The notes under the pieces are model-generated. The model had not been told where the DNA came from. It made no database searches and saw nothing but the letters and a program-made list of their open reading frames with translations. A DNA stretch of 64,000 nucleotides. Origin: Clostridium isatidis. Lineage in GTDB: Bacteria > Bacillota > Clostridia > Clostridiales > Clostridiaceae. The translations under genes and the position numbers were made by a program. Location: assembly GCF_002285495.1 (NCBI RefSeq), contig NZ_CP016786.1, forward strand, positions 758,001 to 822,000. The letters are read 5' to 3'. Shown piece after piece: positions 53,213 through 63,025 of this stretch; the first letter of the stretch is position 1; the number at the start of each line of letters is the position of its first letter.

Positions 53213-55573
53213 ATGGACAATAAAACTCTTAGAGTGCTTGAATTTAATAAAATAAAAGAAATATTAAAAGACTATATAATTACAGCAAGTGCTAAAAAGC
53301 TTGTTGATGAATTAAAGCCTTATGATACAGTTTATGAAGTAAGAAAAAAGCTGCAGGAAAGTGATGAGGCTTTAGATTTACTAATTAAAAAAGGCAATCC
53401 TCCTTTTGAAGGATTGCATGATTCAGGGGAAGGTATAGAAAGAGCAAAGAAAAATGGTATTCTTTCTCCAGGTCAGTTGCTTAAAATTGGAGGAATGCTA
53501 AGGTGTGCTAGAAGATTTAAAGATTACATAAAGAGAAAAGAGGAAGAGACACCACATGTATTGTTAGAAGATCTAGCAGATATATTAACTCCGCTTAGAA
53601 AATTAGAAGAAATTATTGAAATTTCAATCGTATCTGAAGAGGAAATCAGCGATAAAGCAAGTCCAGCATTAGGAAGTATAAGAAGAAATTTAAGGGACAA
53701 GATTTCTTCTGTTAGAGATAAAATTAATTCAATAGTTAGAGCAAACTCAAAATATCTTCAGGATGCTATTTATACAATGAGAGGAGATAGGTATGTATTA
53801 CCTGTAAGAGCAGAATATAAAGGAGCAGTACAGGGGCTTATTCATGATCAAAGCTCTACTGGTGCTACTTTATATATTGAACCAATAAGCTTAGTTAATT
53901 TAAATAATGAAATAAAGGAATTAAAATTAAAAGAAAAAGCAGAAATAGAAAAAATATTAAGTGAATTATCAAATAAGATTTATGAAAATATTGATTTAGT
54001 AGAAAGTAATTATAAAATATTAACTGAGTTAGATTTTATTTTTGGAAAAGCTAAATATGCTTCAAGTATTAATGGAATGTGTCCTATAGTTAATGAAGAT
54101 AATAGTTTTGATATTATTCAAGGACGTCATCCTTTAATAGATCCTAAAGTTGTCGTTCCATCAGATATATATTTAGGCAAAGAATTTACTACCTTAATGA
54201 TTACTGGACCGAATACAGGAGGTAAAACAGTAACATTAAAAACTGTAGGACTTCTTCATTTAATGGCACTAAGTGGATTATTAATTCCAACAAAGGATAA
54301 TTCAAGTGTTGGATTCTTTAGAAATATATTTGCAGATATTGGAGATGAGCAAAGTATTGAACAATCCTTATCTACCTTTTCATCTCATATGACTAATATA
54401 GTTAAAATATTAGAAAAAGCTGATAGTAATTCTCTTGTATTATTTGATGAATTAGGGTCAGGAACAGATCCGGTGGAAGGCGCAGCCCTTGCAATTTCAA
54501 TAATAGATACCTTAAGAAGTATTGGAGCAAGAGTTATTGCTACAACCCATTACAGTGAGTTAAAGGGTTATGCATTAAAAACAGATGGAATAGAAAATGC
54601 TTCAGTAGAATTTGATGTAGAAACATTGAAGCCTACATATAGATTATTAATAGGAGTTCCAGGTAAGTCTAACGCTTTTGAAATCTCAAAAAGGCTTGGT
54701 TTAAGAGAGGAGATTATAGATAGGGCTAAAAATAATATTTCATCTGATAATTTAGAATTTGAAAATTTAATTAGAGATTTGCAAGAAAAGAGTATATTAG
54801 CCAATCGCGATGCTAGAGAAGCAAAAAGAATAAAAATTGAAGCAGAAGAAATTAAAGCAAAATATGAGGAAAAGATAAAAAGATTAGAAGAGGTAAGGGA
54901 AAAAGCTTATATTGAAGCTAAAAGGGAGGCTAAAAACATTATTCTCAGAGCAAAAGAAGAAGCAGACGAAATATTAAAAGCTATGAGAGAATTAGAAAAA
55001 TTAGGAATAGCTCAAGGTGGAAGAGCTAGGTTAGAAGAAGAAAGAAAAAAACTTAAAGACAGTTTAGAAAAGAAAGAAGCTTCCCTCATAAAGGAAAGAG
55101 AAAATTTAGGAGAAGAAATTACCAAGGTAACTTTAGGAATGGATGCATACTTACCTTCGCTTAATCAAAATGTAATTATAGTTTCTATGCCAGATTCAAA
55201 AGGTGAAGTGCAAGTAGAAGCCGGTATTATGAAAATAAACGTAAAATTAAAAGATTTAAGAAAATTAAATACAAATAATAATAATAAAAAGGAAAAGAAA
55301 AAAAGGGAACTTAAATTAAATTTAGCAAGAGTTGATAGTAGAATTGATTTAAGAGGTTTAGATGCTGAAGAAGCTTGTTATAGAACGGATAAATATTTGG
55401 ATGAAGCATATATGGCAAACTTAGGTGAAGTTACAATTGTACATGGAAAAGGTACTGGAGCTTTAAGAAAAGCAATAAATGATATGTTAAAAAAACATCC
55501 TCATGTTAAGCAATATAGATTAGGTGAATATGGAGAAGGTGGCGATGGTGTTACGATTGTAACTCTAAAATAA
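53213..55573 (+). CDS. mutS2: Endonuclease MutS2
   Basis: MutS2 is a MutS relative that suppresses recombination and rescues stalled or collided ribosomes in Bacillus. The 786 residues have the ABC ATPase with Walker A TGPNTGGKT near 330, DIGDEQSIEQSLSTFSSH and Walker B VLFDELGSGTDP, a long coiled coil (about 520-640), and a C-terminal Smr nuclease domain with IDLRGLDAEEA and VHGKGTGALR. It lacks the mismatch-recognition domain of MutS. ATG after AAAAGGAGTAGTT. It is probably co-transcribed with the U32 gene. Confidence 0.96.
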   Translation: MDNKTLRVLEFNKIKEILKDYIITASAKKLVDELKPYDTVYEVRKKLQESDEALDLLIKKGNPPFEGLHDSGEGIERAKKNGILSPGQLLKIGGMLRCARRFKDYIKRKEEETPHVLLEDLADILTPLRKLEEIIEISIVSEEEISDKASPALGSIRRNLRDKISSVRDKINSIVRANSKYLQDAIYTMRGDRYVLPVRAEYKGAVQGLIHDQSSTGATLYIEPISLVNLNNEIKELKLKEKAEIEKILSELSNKIYENIDLVESNYKILTELDFIFGKAKYASSINGMCPIVNEDNSFDIIQGRHPLIDPKVVVPSDIYLGKEFTTLMITGPNTGGKTVTLKTVGLLHLMALSGLLIPTKDNSSVGFFRNIFADIGDEQSIEQSLSTFSSHMTNIVKILEKADSNSLVLFDELGSGTDPVEGAALAISIIDTLRSIGARVIATTHYSELKGYALKTDGIENASVEFDVETLKPTYRLLIGVPGKSNAFEISKRLGLREEIIDRAKNNISSDNLEFENLIRDLQEKSILANRDAREAKRIKIEAEEIKAKYEEKIKRLEEVREKAYIEAKREAKNIILRAKEEADEILKAMRELEKLGIAQGGRARLEEERKKLKDSLEKKEASLIKERENLGEEITKVTLGMDAYLPSLNQNVIIVSMPDSKGEVQVEAGIMKINVKLKDLRKLNTNNNNKKEKKKRELKLNLARVDSRIDLRGLDAEEACYRTDKYLDEAYMANLGEVTIVHGKGTGALRKAINDMLKKHPHVKQYRLGEYGEGGDGVTIVTLK

Positions 55574-55599
55574 TTCCTTAAAATAGTATTAAAATAATA

Positions 55600-55628
55600 G
55601 AGAGACTTATGTAAATAGGTCTCTTTTG
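55600..55628 (+). terminator. Weak terminator after mutS2
   Basis: AGAGAC / GTCTCT around a 12-base loop, followed by TTTTG. The stem is short and the T-run modest. Confidence 0.55.
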
Positions 55629-55660
55629 TGCTATAATTTAATAGAAAAGAGGTGTAGTTT

Positions 55661-56122
55661 ATGTACTTAATAAGTGGATGCTTATGTGGAGTAAACTGTA
55701 AATATAATGGAAAAAATAATTTAAATGAAAAATGCTTAAAGCTTTTAGAGGAAGGGAAAGCAATTCTTATTTGTCCAGAACAACTAGGAGGACTTACTAC
55801 ACCTAGAATACCTGCAGAAATTATAGGTACTGCAGAAGGTGTGTTAAAAGGAGAAGATAAAATTATTACTCAAAATAATACTAATGTTACAGAAGAGTTT
55901 ATAAAGGGTGCAATGGAAACTTTGAATATAGCAAAAAGGTGCAACATAAAAATGGCTATTTTAAAAGAAGGCAGTCCTTCTTGTGGCGTAAATTATGTTT
56001 ACGATGGCACTTTTAGTGGAAATAAAATAAAAGGGCAAGGTATTACCGCTAAGCTTTTAAAAGAAAATGGCATAGAAATAATTAGCGATACAGCTTTGGA
56101 GGGATATGAATGGGATTTTTAA
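55661..56122 (+). CDS. DUF523 family protein
   Basis: The 153-residue protein shows the DUF523 pattern: an N-terminal SGCLCGVNCKYNGKNN, ICPEQLGGLTTPRIPAEI, and LKEGSPSCGVNYVYDG near the C-terminal part. The conserved cysteines may bind a metal or an iron-sulfur cluster, and some members are linked to small-molecule or selenium metabolism, but function is not established. ATG after AAGAGGTGTAGTTT. The end overlaps the next gene by 13 bases. Confidence 0.88.
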   Translation: MYLISGCLCGVNCKYNGKNNLNEKCLKLLEEGKAILICPEQLGGLTTPRIPAEIIGTAEGVLKGEDKIITQNNTNVTEEFIKGAMETLNIAKRCNIKMAILKEGSPSCGVNYVYDGTFSGNKIKGQGITAKLLKENGIEIISDTALEGYEWDF

Positions 56123-57144
56123 AATTTATAAAAGAATTAATAAGAAATAATGATATAGATGAAGAAGAATTAATTGAAGAAGACTATATAGCTGAAGAAG
56201 ATATTTTAGAAAAGGATGAAGAGGGTACTACAATACAAACTAAAGAAATTAAAGAAGAGATAGAAAATATTGAGTCTATTGAGATTATAAATAAAAGTTT
56301 AGAAAAAAATTTGAGTGATGAAGAAATTGATGAACTAATATTAAAAGAAATCTATGAAGTAATAAGCAGTTATGATGATTTTGAAAAAGTAAAAATATCT
56401 GCAAGAAAAGCAGCAATTAATATTGGTACAAAATATATAGACTATTTACCAAATTATTTGAATTTAAAGATTAGTAGGCTTCCTGTTTTTAGAGAGAAAT
56501 ATACTGAGCCTGAGGAATGGAAGTTAGTAGTTGAGAATACAGTACTAATGATTATATATAATTATAAAGAATATGGAGTGCCATTATTACAAAAAATAGG
56601 ACAAAAAAATAATAATTTATATATAAAGGTTACTAATCTATTATGTAAATTAGCAAATGAAAATATAAAAACAGATGAAATTATAGATTCAATAATGGAA
56701 AATATAATGGCTTTTAATGATGAAACTAAAATTTCTATACTTGGCTGCATGTCTCAAATAAAAGGAAACAATAAAGCTATAGGATTAATTCAACATTTTT
56801 ATAAAAGTTTTATTAAAAAAGGAGATGCTGATAAATCATTAAAGGTTTTAAAGTATTTAATAAATGCTGCTGAAAGATTTACACAAGGTCATTTGCAATT
56901 TTTAAAAGATTTAGCTCTAGGTAGCAAAACAATAAATTTAGAGAAGATTACAGTTTTAGAAGAAAACGAGCCTAAATTAATTACTTTAAATAATATAAAT
57001 GAAGATTTAAAAGTTGATGCTGCCATAACTTATTATATGCTTGATAATTCAGATAAAGAAATAAATAATACTTTATATTATTTAAGAGATTATTCTTTAG
57101 ACAAAAGTTTAAGAGAAAAAATAAATAAAATTTTAACAAAATAA
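56110..57144 (+). CDS. Hypothetical helical-repeat protein
   Basis: I do not recognise this 344-residue protein. It has a Glu/Asp-rich N-terminal linker (about 14-75), then a helical body resembling HEAT or ARM repeats (about 80-340: for example ITLNNINEDLKVDAAITYYML). No membrane segment. The ATG at 56110 lies inside the DUF523 reading frame, with GGAGGG upstream, so translation is coupled. A scaffold or regulator role is a guess. The acidic linker may be flexible. Confidence 0.7.
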   Translation: MGFLKFIKELIRNNDIDEEELIEEDYIAEEDILEKDEEGTTIQTKEIKEEIENIESIEIINKSLEKNLSDEEIDELILKEIYEVISSYDDFEKVKISARKAAINIGTKYIDYLPNYLNLKISRLPVFREKYTEPEEWKLVVENTVLMIIYNYKEYGVPLLQKIGQKNNNLYIKVTNLLCKLANENIKTDEIIDSIMENIMAFNDETKISILGCMSQIKGNNKAIGLIQHFYKSFIKKGDADKSLKVLKYLINAAERFTQGHLQFLKDLALGSKTINLEKITVLEENEPKLITLNNINEDLKVDAAITYYMLDNSDKEINNTLYYLRDYSLDKSLREKINKILTK

Positions 57145-57167
57145 TGATATAGTTAGGAGTATTTCAA

Positions 57168-58292
57168 TTGAGAAAAAATCAAAATAAAAAAGGAAAAAAA
57201 ACTATAAAAGAAAGAGTCTCTTTATTGATTACTTTAATTGTTTTTATAAATATATTAATATTTTTACCTTTTAATATAAAAAATATGCCTTTATTAGCAG
57301 GTTATGTATTGACAAAAGAAGATATTAAATCTAACGAAGAATTTATTACTGAATTTAATTATATTAGGGATAATATTAAGTATCTATATTTAGCCTCATC
57401 AGATAGTGATTTATATGATGAAGTTGAAAAAATTGAAAATTTGTTAAATGAAGGTATAACAAGTAGTGTAAAAATATTAATTTCAGATTTAACTAATAAG
57501 TTTAATGAAATTAGTTCTAGAAACCAATTAGAATTAGAGAAGCAATTTAATGAAATAAATGACGAAAAATTAGAGGGATTTTTTGAAGAAGAATTAATAA
57601 CAATAAGTAATTATAAAGGAGAATTTGAAACTCTTTATAATGATAAAAAATATAATGAGGCTAAGAATATATTAGATATTCTTAAACAATATATAGATGA
57701 AAATAAGAAGTTAGCTAATATAAGAAAAATAGATGAAGTATATGAAGAAAACTCTCTTGAAGATCCTAGCATAAGAGAACCTAAATATATTAATGGTATA
57801 TTAATAGTAAATAAAGAATATGGACTTCCTGATACATATGCTCCTGGAGAAGATCCTGAAGCAAGAGAAGCTTTTGAAAGAATGAAAATAGATGCAGCAG
57901 CAGAAGGGATTTATTTAAATGCATTCTCAACTTATAGAAGTTATTATACTCAAGAAAGATTGTATAATAACTATGTATATACATATGGACAACCATCAAC
58001 AGATACTTTTTCAGCAAGGGCAGGCTTTAGTGAACATCAAACAGGTTTAGCTTTTGATATTGGGGGAGTAGATAGAAGTTTATGGGCACAAGAAAATTTT
58101 AAGTATACTGAAGAAGCAAAATGGCTTAAAGAAAATTGTTATAAATATGGATTTATTTTAAGATATCCTGAAGGAAAGGAATGGAAAACAGGATATATGC
58201 ATGAATCTTGGCACTTTAGATATATTGGAGTAGAACATAGTGTTAATTTTGCAAATAGTGATTTGACTTTAGAAGAATACCTTGGATTGTAA
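57168..58292 (+). CDS. D-alanyl-D-alanine carboxypeptidase, VanY/M15B type
   Basis: The 374-residue protein has an N-terminal membrane anchor (about 16-40, LLITLIVFINILIFLPF), a coiled linker region (about 55-195), and a C-terminal M15B domain (about 205-374). Zinc-site motifs are SEHQTGLAFDIG (H and D, near 288-296) and ESWHFRYIG (H near 348). These trim D-Ala from peptidoglycan stem peptides. The TTG start at 57168 follows AGGAGTATTTCAA. It shares a direction with the preceding hypothetical gene, 23 bases away. Confidence 0.88.
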   Translation: MRKNQNKKGKKTIKERVSLLITLIVFINILIFLPFNIKNMPLLAGYVLTKEDIKSNEEFITEFNYIRDNIKYLYLASSDSDLYDEVEKIENLLNEGITSSVKILISDLTNKFNEISSRNQLELEKQFNEINDEKLEGFFEEELITISNYKGEFETLYNDKKYNEAKNILDILKQYIDENKKLANIRKIDEVYEENSLEDPSIREPKYINGILIVNKEYGLPDTYAPGEDPEAREAFERMKIDAAAEGIYLNAFSTYRSYYTQERLYNNYVYTYGQPSTDTFSARAGFSEHQTGLAFDIGGVDRSLWAQENFKYTEEAKWLKENCYKYGFILRYPEGKEWKTGYMHESWHFRYIGVEHSVNFANSDLTLEEYLGL

Positions 58293-58346
58293 GGAAACTA
58301 GTTTACGATTCAATTAATTACAGAATATTGAAAGATTTTAGAATAA

Positions 58347-58379
58347 GACTCTTACAATTAAACTTTGTAAGAGTTTTTA
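58347..58379 (+). terminator. Terminator after the carboxypeptidase gene
   Basis: CTCTTACAA / TTGTAAGAG around a 6-base loop, ending in TTTTTAT. Confidence 0.8.
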
Positions 58380-58510
58380 TTATGGTTTAATCAACGGATT
58401 AAAATAATTTTTTCTGCTATAAATAAATTTAATTGAATAAATTATCGTATAAAATTTAGACTAATTGCCAAGAATATCTTAAGAGATTATATTAATGGGA
58501 GGAATCGATC

Positions 58511-59101
58511 TTGGAAAGTCTAGATTTAAAAAAAAGAGATAAAAACAATAAAGCAAAACAATTAAGAAGAAATGGCAAAGTACCTGGAATATTATATAAC
58601 AAAAATAAAATTAACTTCATGTTTGAAGTTGGCGAATTAGAATTGTGTAGAGAAATTTCTGAAATTGGTGATCATGGAATTTTAAATTTTAAACTAGATG
58701 GAAGTGATAGAAAAGCTCTAATAAAGGATGTTCAAAGAGATCCTGTTACAGGTAAAATAATTCATATAGATTTACAAGAGTTAGAAAAAAATCAAAAAGT
58801 TGTTTCTTCTATACCTATTAAATATATAGGAGAAGATTTTCTTAATAGAAGAGGTATGATTGTTCAAAAAGAAAGAGAAAGTATAAAAGTAGAGGGACTA
58901 GCTGAAAAATTACCAAAAAGTATTAAAGTTAATATGGCAAATTTAAGCAAGGGGGCTGTTTACAGGATTGCTGATTTAGAAATAGCATCTGAGCTTTCTA
59001 TTGTAGATGATTTGAACACCGTTGTTGCTTCAGTAAGCTATGAAAGAAGAACTGTAGCTGAAAATAATGAAGCTAGCGAAGAAGAAGGAGTAAATGATTA
59101 A
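58511..59101 (+). CDS. 50S ribosomal protein L25 / general stress protein Ctc
   Basis: The 196-residue protein is the long Ctc form of L25, which binds 5S rRNA. The N-terminal L25 domain (about 1-90) has KQLRRNGKVPGILYNK and KDVQRDPVTGKIIHIDLQEL; a beta-rich TL5-type C-terminal domain (about 95-180) and an acidic tail ENNEASEEEGVND follow. The TTG start at 58511 follows GGGAGGAATCGATC. In Bacillus Ctc is stress-induced. It stands alone between two terminators. Confidence 0.9.
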   Translation: MESLDLKKRDKNNKAKQLRRNGKVPGILYNKNKINFMFEVGELELCREISEIGDHGILNFKLDGSDRKALIKDVQRDPVTGKIIHIDLQELEKNQKVVSSIPIKYIGEDFLNRRGMIVQKERESIKVEGLAEKLPKSIKVNMANLSKGAVYRIADLEIASELSIVDDLNTVVASVSYERRTVAENNEASEEEGVND

Positions 59102-59189
59102 TTAATGCCCCTTATTTAATTTAATTAGTATTTGATAAATTTTTCCTTTGGTGTATAATATTTTTGTAAGTTTTTTTGGGAGGGGTAAG

Positions 59190-60917
59190 ATGTTATATAG
59201 AGAAAAATACGAAGAATGGCTTAATTCAGAAATAATTGATAACGATATTAAAGATGAACTAAGAAACATAAAAGAAGAAAAGGAAATAGAAGATAGATTC
59301 TACAAAGATCTAGAATTTGGTACTGGCGGGCTTAGAGGAGTTATTGGAGCAGGAAGTAATAGAATGAACATTTATACTGTTTCAAAAGCTACACAAGGTT
59401 TTGCTAATTATTTAAATAATAATTTTAAGAATCCATCAGTAGCTATAGCTTATGATTCAAGAAATATGTCAAAGGAATTTTCAAAAGCAGCGGCTTTAAC
59501 TCTTGCTGCTAATAATATAAAAGTATATTTATATGAAAGTTTAAGGCCAACACCTATGCTTTCCTTTGCAGTTAGACATTTAAACTGTAATGGAGGAATA
59601 GTAGTAACTGCATCACACAATCCTAAGGAATATAATGGATATAAAGTATATGATGAATTTGGTGGTCAAGTAACAGACGAAAAAGCTAATTTAATAATAA
59701 ATGAGGTTAATAAAGTTACTGATTTTTCATTAATCAAAACAATTTCTGAGGAAAAGGCTTTAGATAATAATTTATTAGTATACATTGGAGAAGATGTTGA
59801 TAAAGCCTATATAGATGCTGTAAAATCATTAACAATTAGAAAAAAATTAGTAGAAGAAAATGCGAGGGATTTAAAAGTTATCTATTCTCCTATTCATGGT
59901 TCAGGAAATATGCCTGTTAGGAGGGTTTTAAAGGAGCTAGGATATGAAAATGTTCAAGTAGTAAAAGAACAGGAACTACCTGATGGAAATTTCCCAACAG
60001 CACCATATCCTAATCCAGAAGATCCAAAAGTATTTAAACTTGCTTTAGAAATGGCGAAAGAAAGTAATCCGGATTTAATCTTTGCTACAGATCCAGATGC
60101 TGATAGAATTGGTGTGGTAGTAAAAGATAATGAAGGTGAATTTAGAGTACTAACTGGAAATCAAACAGGATTATTATTATGTGAATATATTTTAAAATCT
60201 TTAAAGGAAGAAAATAAACTTCCTAAAGATGGTTTTGTTATAAAGACAATAGTTACAACTGATGGCGTAAAAGGCATTGCAAAAGAATATGGTGTTGAAG
60301 TTGAAGAAGTATTGACAGGCTTTAAATATATTGGAGAAAGAATAAGAGAATATAAAGAAAATAAAAATAAAACTTATATTTTTGGATTTGAAGAAAGTTA
60401 TGGATATTTAGCTGGCGATTTTGTAAGAGACAAAGACGCTGTCATTGCAGCAACATTAATTGCCGAAATGACTTTATATTATAAAGAACAAGGAAAAAGT
60501 CTATATGATGCATTAATAGATCTTTATGATAAGTATGGATACTTTAAAGAAACACTAGTTTCTTTTGAACTTAAGGGAAAAGAAGGCAGCGAAAAAATAG
60601 CAAATTGTATTGATTCCTTTAGAAAAAACAATTTAGAAACATTAGATGCTCTTAAAGTAGTAACGAAAAATGATTATAAGTTAAGTGTGGAACTTGATGT
60701 GTTAAGAGGAGAAAAGAAAGAAATTAATCTTCCAAAGTCAAATGTTCTTAAATTTATTTTAGAAAATGGGGCATGGTTTGTAATAAGACCTTCCGGAACT
60801 GAACCAAAAATGAAAGCTTATATAGCAGCAATAGGAAAAGATTTAAATGATGCTGATGAAAGTCTTGAAAGATTAAAAACTGAAGTGGTATCTTTAATTA
60901 ATGATAAACTAAATTAG
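59190..60917 (+). CDS. pgcA: Phosphoglucomutase / phosphomannomutase
   Basis: The 575-residue enzyme interconverts hexose 1- and 6-phosphates, supplying sugar nucleotides for the wall. Motifs: catalytic serine in TASHNPKEYNGYK (near residue 142), metal loop DPDADRIGVVV, substrate loop GFEESYGYL and the phosphate-binding RPSGTEPK. The start at 59190 (MLYREKYEEW) follows GGGAGGGGTAAG; a longer frame would begin upstream of that site. Length matches the long Firmicutes type. It precedes the TPR and glycosyltransferase genes. Confidence 0.95.
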   Translation: MLYREKYEEWLNSEIIDNDIKDELRNIKEEKEIEDRFYKDLEFGTGGLRGVIGAGSNRMNIYTVSKATQGFANYLNNNFKNPSVAIAYDSRNMSKEFSKAAALTLAANNIKVYLYESLRPTPMLSFAVRHLNCNGGIVVTASHNPKEYNGYKVYDEFGGQVTDEKANLIINEVNKVTDFSLIKTISEEKALDNNLLVYIGEDVDKAYIDAVKSLTIRKKLVEENARDLKVIYSPIHGSGNMPVRRVLKELGYENVQVVKEQELPDGNFPTAPYPNPEDPKVFKLALEMAKESNPDLIFATDPDADRIGVVVKDNEGEFRVLTGNQTGLLLCEYILKSLKEENKLPKDGFVIKTIVTTDGVKGIAKEYGVEVEEVLTGFKYIGERIREYKENKNKTYIFGFEESYGYLAGDFVRDKDAVIAATLIAEMTLYYKEQGKSLYDALIDLYDKYGYFKETLVSFELKGKEGSEKIANCIDSFRKNNLETLDALKVVTKNDYKLSVELDVLRGEKKEINLPKSNVLKFILENGAWFVIRPSGTEPKMKAYIAAIGKDLNDADESLERLKTEVVSLINDKLN

Positions 60918-60918
60918 A

Positions 60919-60956
60919 AAATAATAAGTAGGGCAATGCCCTACTTATTATTTTTA
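60919..60956 (+). terminator. Terminator after the mutase gene
   Basis: A 16-base perfect stem (AAATAATAAGTAGGGC and its complement) with loop AAT, followed by a T-run. Confidence 0.92.
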
Positions 60957-61068
60957 CAATTTCCTAGCTAGTTTTAAATATTTCCAAGTAATTGCTTTTT
61001 TATTTGAAAGCTTATTAATATTATAGTATTATTTATTGTAAAGTGATTTGTAAGGAGGGTTCTCTATT

Positions 61069-62157
61069 TTGGATTATAATACAGTGATTAAAGAAAGATT
61101 AGCTAAATTATTATTCTTAGAAATAAATCAAAAGGTCTTTAAAGAAATAATAAAAATTCCTGAGTATGTAGAATTTACTAATAAGGATTTATATATACCA
61201 ATATCTCACAAATACATAACTGAAAATATACAAGATGAAATAAGAATTAAAAATTTACCTATTTATTATTTTATTGAAGGTATGTTTTTTTCTATGGGAG
61301 CAGATGAAAATCTGAGATTTAATGAAGATTATGAAACTATATTAACATATATAACTGATACAGAAGCTTGCATAAAAAGTTTAATAGCTAAAAATATAAA
61401 AGAAGATGATTTAATAGACGCATATATTCTTTTGAAAGGGTTTTATAGATTTTCGAAAGACAAAGAAGTAATGAAAAAGCTTCTTTTGGTTGGTGAAACA
61501 ATAAGGGAAAAGGATAAATCTTTTAAAGAAATATTATTAAAGGATATTGAATATTGTGAAAATCATTTGTTAAAAATAAGCGAAGCTTACTTATATAAGG
61601 CATTAATTTTGAAAGACGAAAACGACTATGAAGGGGCTAAAGTAGCAATAAATGAGTATGTGAATAATGGTGGGCAAGTAAATGACGAAATAGAAATATT
61701 AATTGACGACATTAATAATGTTTCAAATTATGAAAAAGCAATAGATTATTTAGATAAGGATGTAGCTAAAGCAATAAAAATATTTGTAGATTTACTAGAA
61801 AAGTTCCCTGAAAATCCTTTAATCTATTATTATTTAGCAGTAGCTTATAGGAAGTTGGAAAATTATGAAAAAGCAATATATTATTTGAATGAAAGTCTTG
61901 AAATAGAAACTGGAATATATGAAGTTATAGTAGAATTAGGAATAAATTATGCTTGCTTAAATCAATTTGAAGAGGCAATAAAATATTTTAAAAAGGCCTT
62001 TGAAGCTACAAAGGAAGTAGAAATATGTACAAATATTGTTATGTGTTATTTAAATATGAATAAAATAGAAGAAGCAAAAATTCACTTGGAATTAGCTAAA
62101 AAGATAAACCCTGAAGATGAAATTGTAAAAGAATTAGAAAAGATATTAGTGAAGTAA
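61069..62157 (+). CDS. TPR-repeat protein
   Basis: The 362 residues have an unrelated N-terminal half (about 1-165) and TPR repeats in the second half (about 170-360). Examples: NPLIYYYLAVAYRKLENYEKAIYYL, YEVIVELGINYACLNQFEEAI and EICTNIVMCYLNMNKIEEAKIHL. TPR proteins act as adaptors; no enzyme domain is visible. TTG start at 61069 after AGGAGGGTTCTCTAT. It precedes tagA-like and glycosyltransferase genes and could belong to surface-glycan assembly, but this is only context. Confidence 0.75.
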   Translation: MDYNTVIKERLAKLLFLEINQKVFKEIIKIPEYVEFTNKDLYIPISHKYITENIQDEIRIKNLPIYYFIEGMFFSMGADENLRFNEDYETILTYITDTEACIKSLIAKNIKEDDLIDAYILLKGFYRFSKDKEVMKKLLLVGETIREKDKSFKEILLKDIEYCENHLLKISEAYLYKALILKDENDYEGAKVAINEYVNNGGQVNDEIEILIDDINNVSNYEKAIDYLDKDVAKAIKIFVDLLEKFPENPLIYYYLAVAYRKLENYEKAIYYLNESLEIETGIYEVIVELGINYACLNQFEEAIKYFKKAFEATKEVEICTNIVMCYLNMNKIEEAKIHLELAKKINPEDEIVKELEKILVK

Positions 62158-62246
62158 GTAAAAATTAATATATTTTTCATATGGTTGTTTAGTCAAATTT
62201 ATATATGATAAGATATAATAAGTAGAATATTTCATAAGGAGTAAAT

Positions 62247-62969
62247 ATGAAAGATAATAATTTTATAAAAGTTCTGGATTATAAAATATATAAAAATAGT
62301 ATTTCTGATGCAGTAAAATACATAGAAAATTATAATAAAGTTCATATTATTTCAGGAAATCCAGAGGTTTTATATAGTGCTTTAGAGAATGATAAATTAC
62401 TTAATAATTTTAACTCTGAAAATAGTTTTATAATACCTGATGGAGTAGGAATTCAAATAGCTGCGAAATTTTTAAAAACTCCTATTAAAGAAAAAATAGC
62501 TGGAATAGATTTAATGCATAGAATTATTGAAAAGTGTGAAAAGGAAGGTAAGAGTATATATTTACTTGGAGCATCCAGTGAAAGTCTTAATTCTTGCGTA
62601 GCTAATATAATAATGAAATATCCTAATATCATTATTGCTGGTTATAGAAATGGTTATTTTGATTCTAATGAAGAAGAAAAAGTAGTTGAAGAAATAAAAA
62701 AGAGTAATCCATATTGTCTTTTTGTTGCTATGGGTTGTCCTAGACAGGAACGTTTTATTATTAAGCATATGAAGGAATTAAATTGTAAAATTTTTATGGG
62801 TGTAGGAGGAAGCTTTGATGTAATAGGCGAAAAGGTAAAAAGGGCTCCTAAATGGATGATAAAAATTGGACTAGAGTGGCTATATAGGGTAGTAAAAGAA
62901 CCATGGAGAATAAAAAGATTATCTAGCATTCCTAAATTTTTAATACTAGTATATAAAAATAATAGGTGA
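62247..62969 (+). CDS. tagA: WecG/TagA/CpsF-family glycosyltransferase
   Basis: Members transfer an N-acetylmannosamine residue to a lipid-linked GlcNAc in teichoic acid or polymer linkage-unit synthesis. The 240 residues have IPDGVGIQIAAKFLKTP, KIAGIDLMHRI, IYLLGASSESLNS, AMGCPRQERFI and GVGGSFDVIGEKVKRAP, all typical of the family. ATG after AAGGAGTAAAT. No membrane segment; the enzyme is peripheral. The paralogue identity (TagA versus another WecG-type enzyme) is inferred. Confidence 0.88.
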   Translation: MKDNNFIKVLDYKIYKNSISDAVKYIENYNKVHIISGNPEVLYSALENDKLLNNFNSENSFIIPDGVGIQIAAKFLKTPIKEKIAGIDLMHRIIEKCEKEGKSIYLLGASSESLNSCVANIIMKYPNIIIAGYRNGYFDSNEEEKVVEEIKKSNPYCLFVAMGCPRQERFIIKHMKELNCKIFMGVGGSFDVIGEKVKRAPKWMIKIGLEWLYRVVKEPWRIKRLSSIPKFLILVYKNNR

Positions 62970-63025
62970 TTCATTGTAATATCGTATTTATATAAATTTT
63001 ATTTAATTAGTAAGGAGGTGTTAAG

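Noticed and set aside
62654..62974. A 106-codon antisense frame inside the TagA-like gene
   Set aside because: The plus-strand gene has clear family motifs; the antisense frame has no binding site or recognisable protein features.
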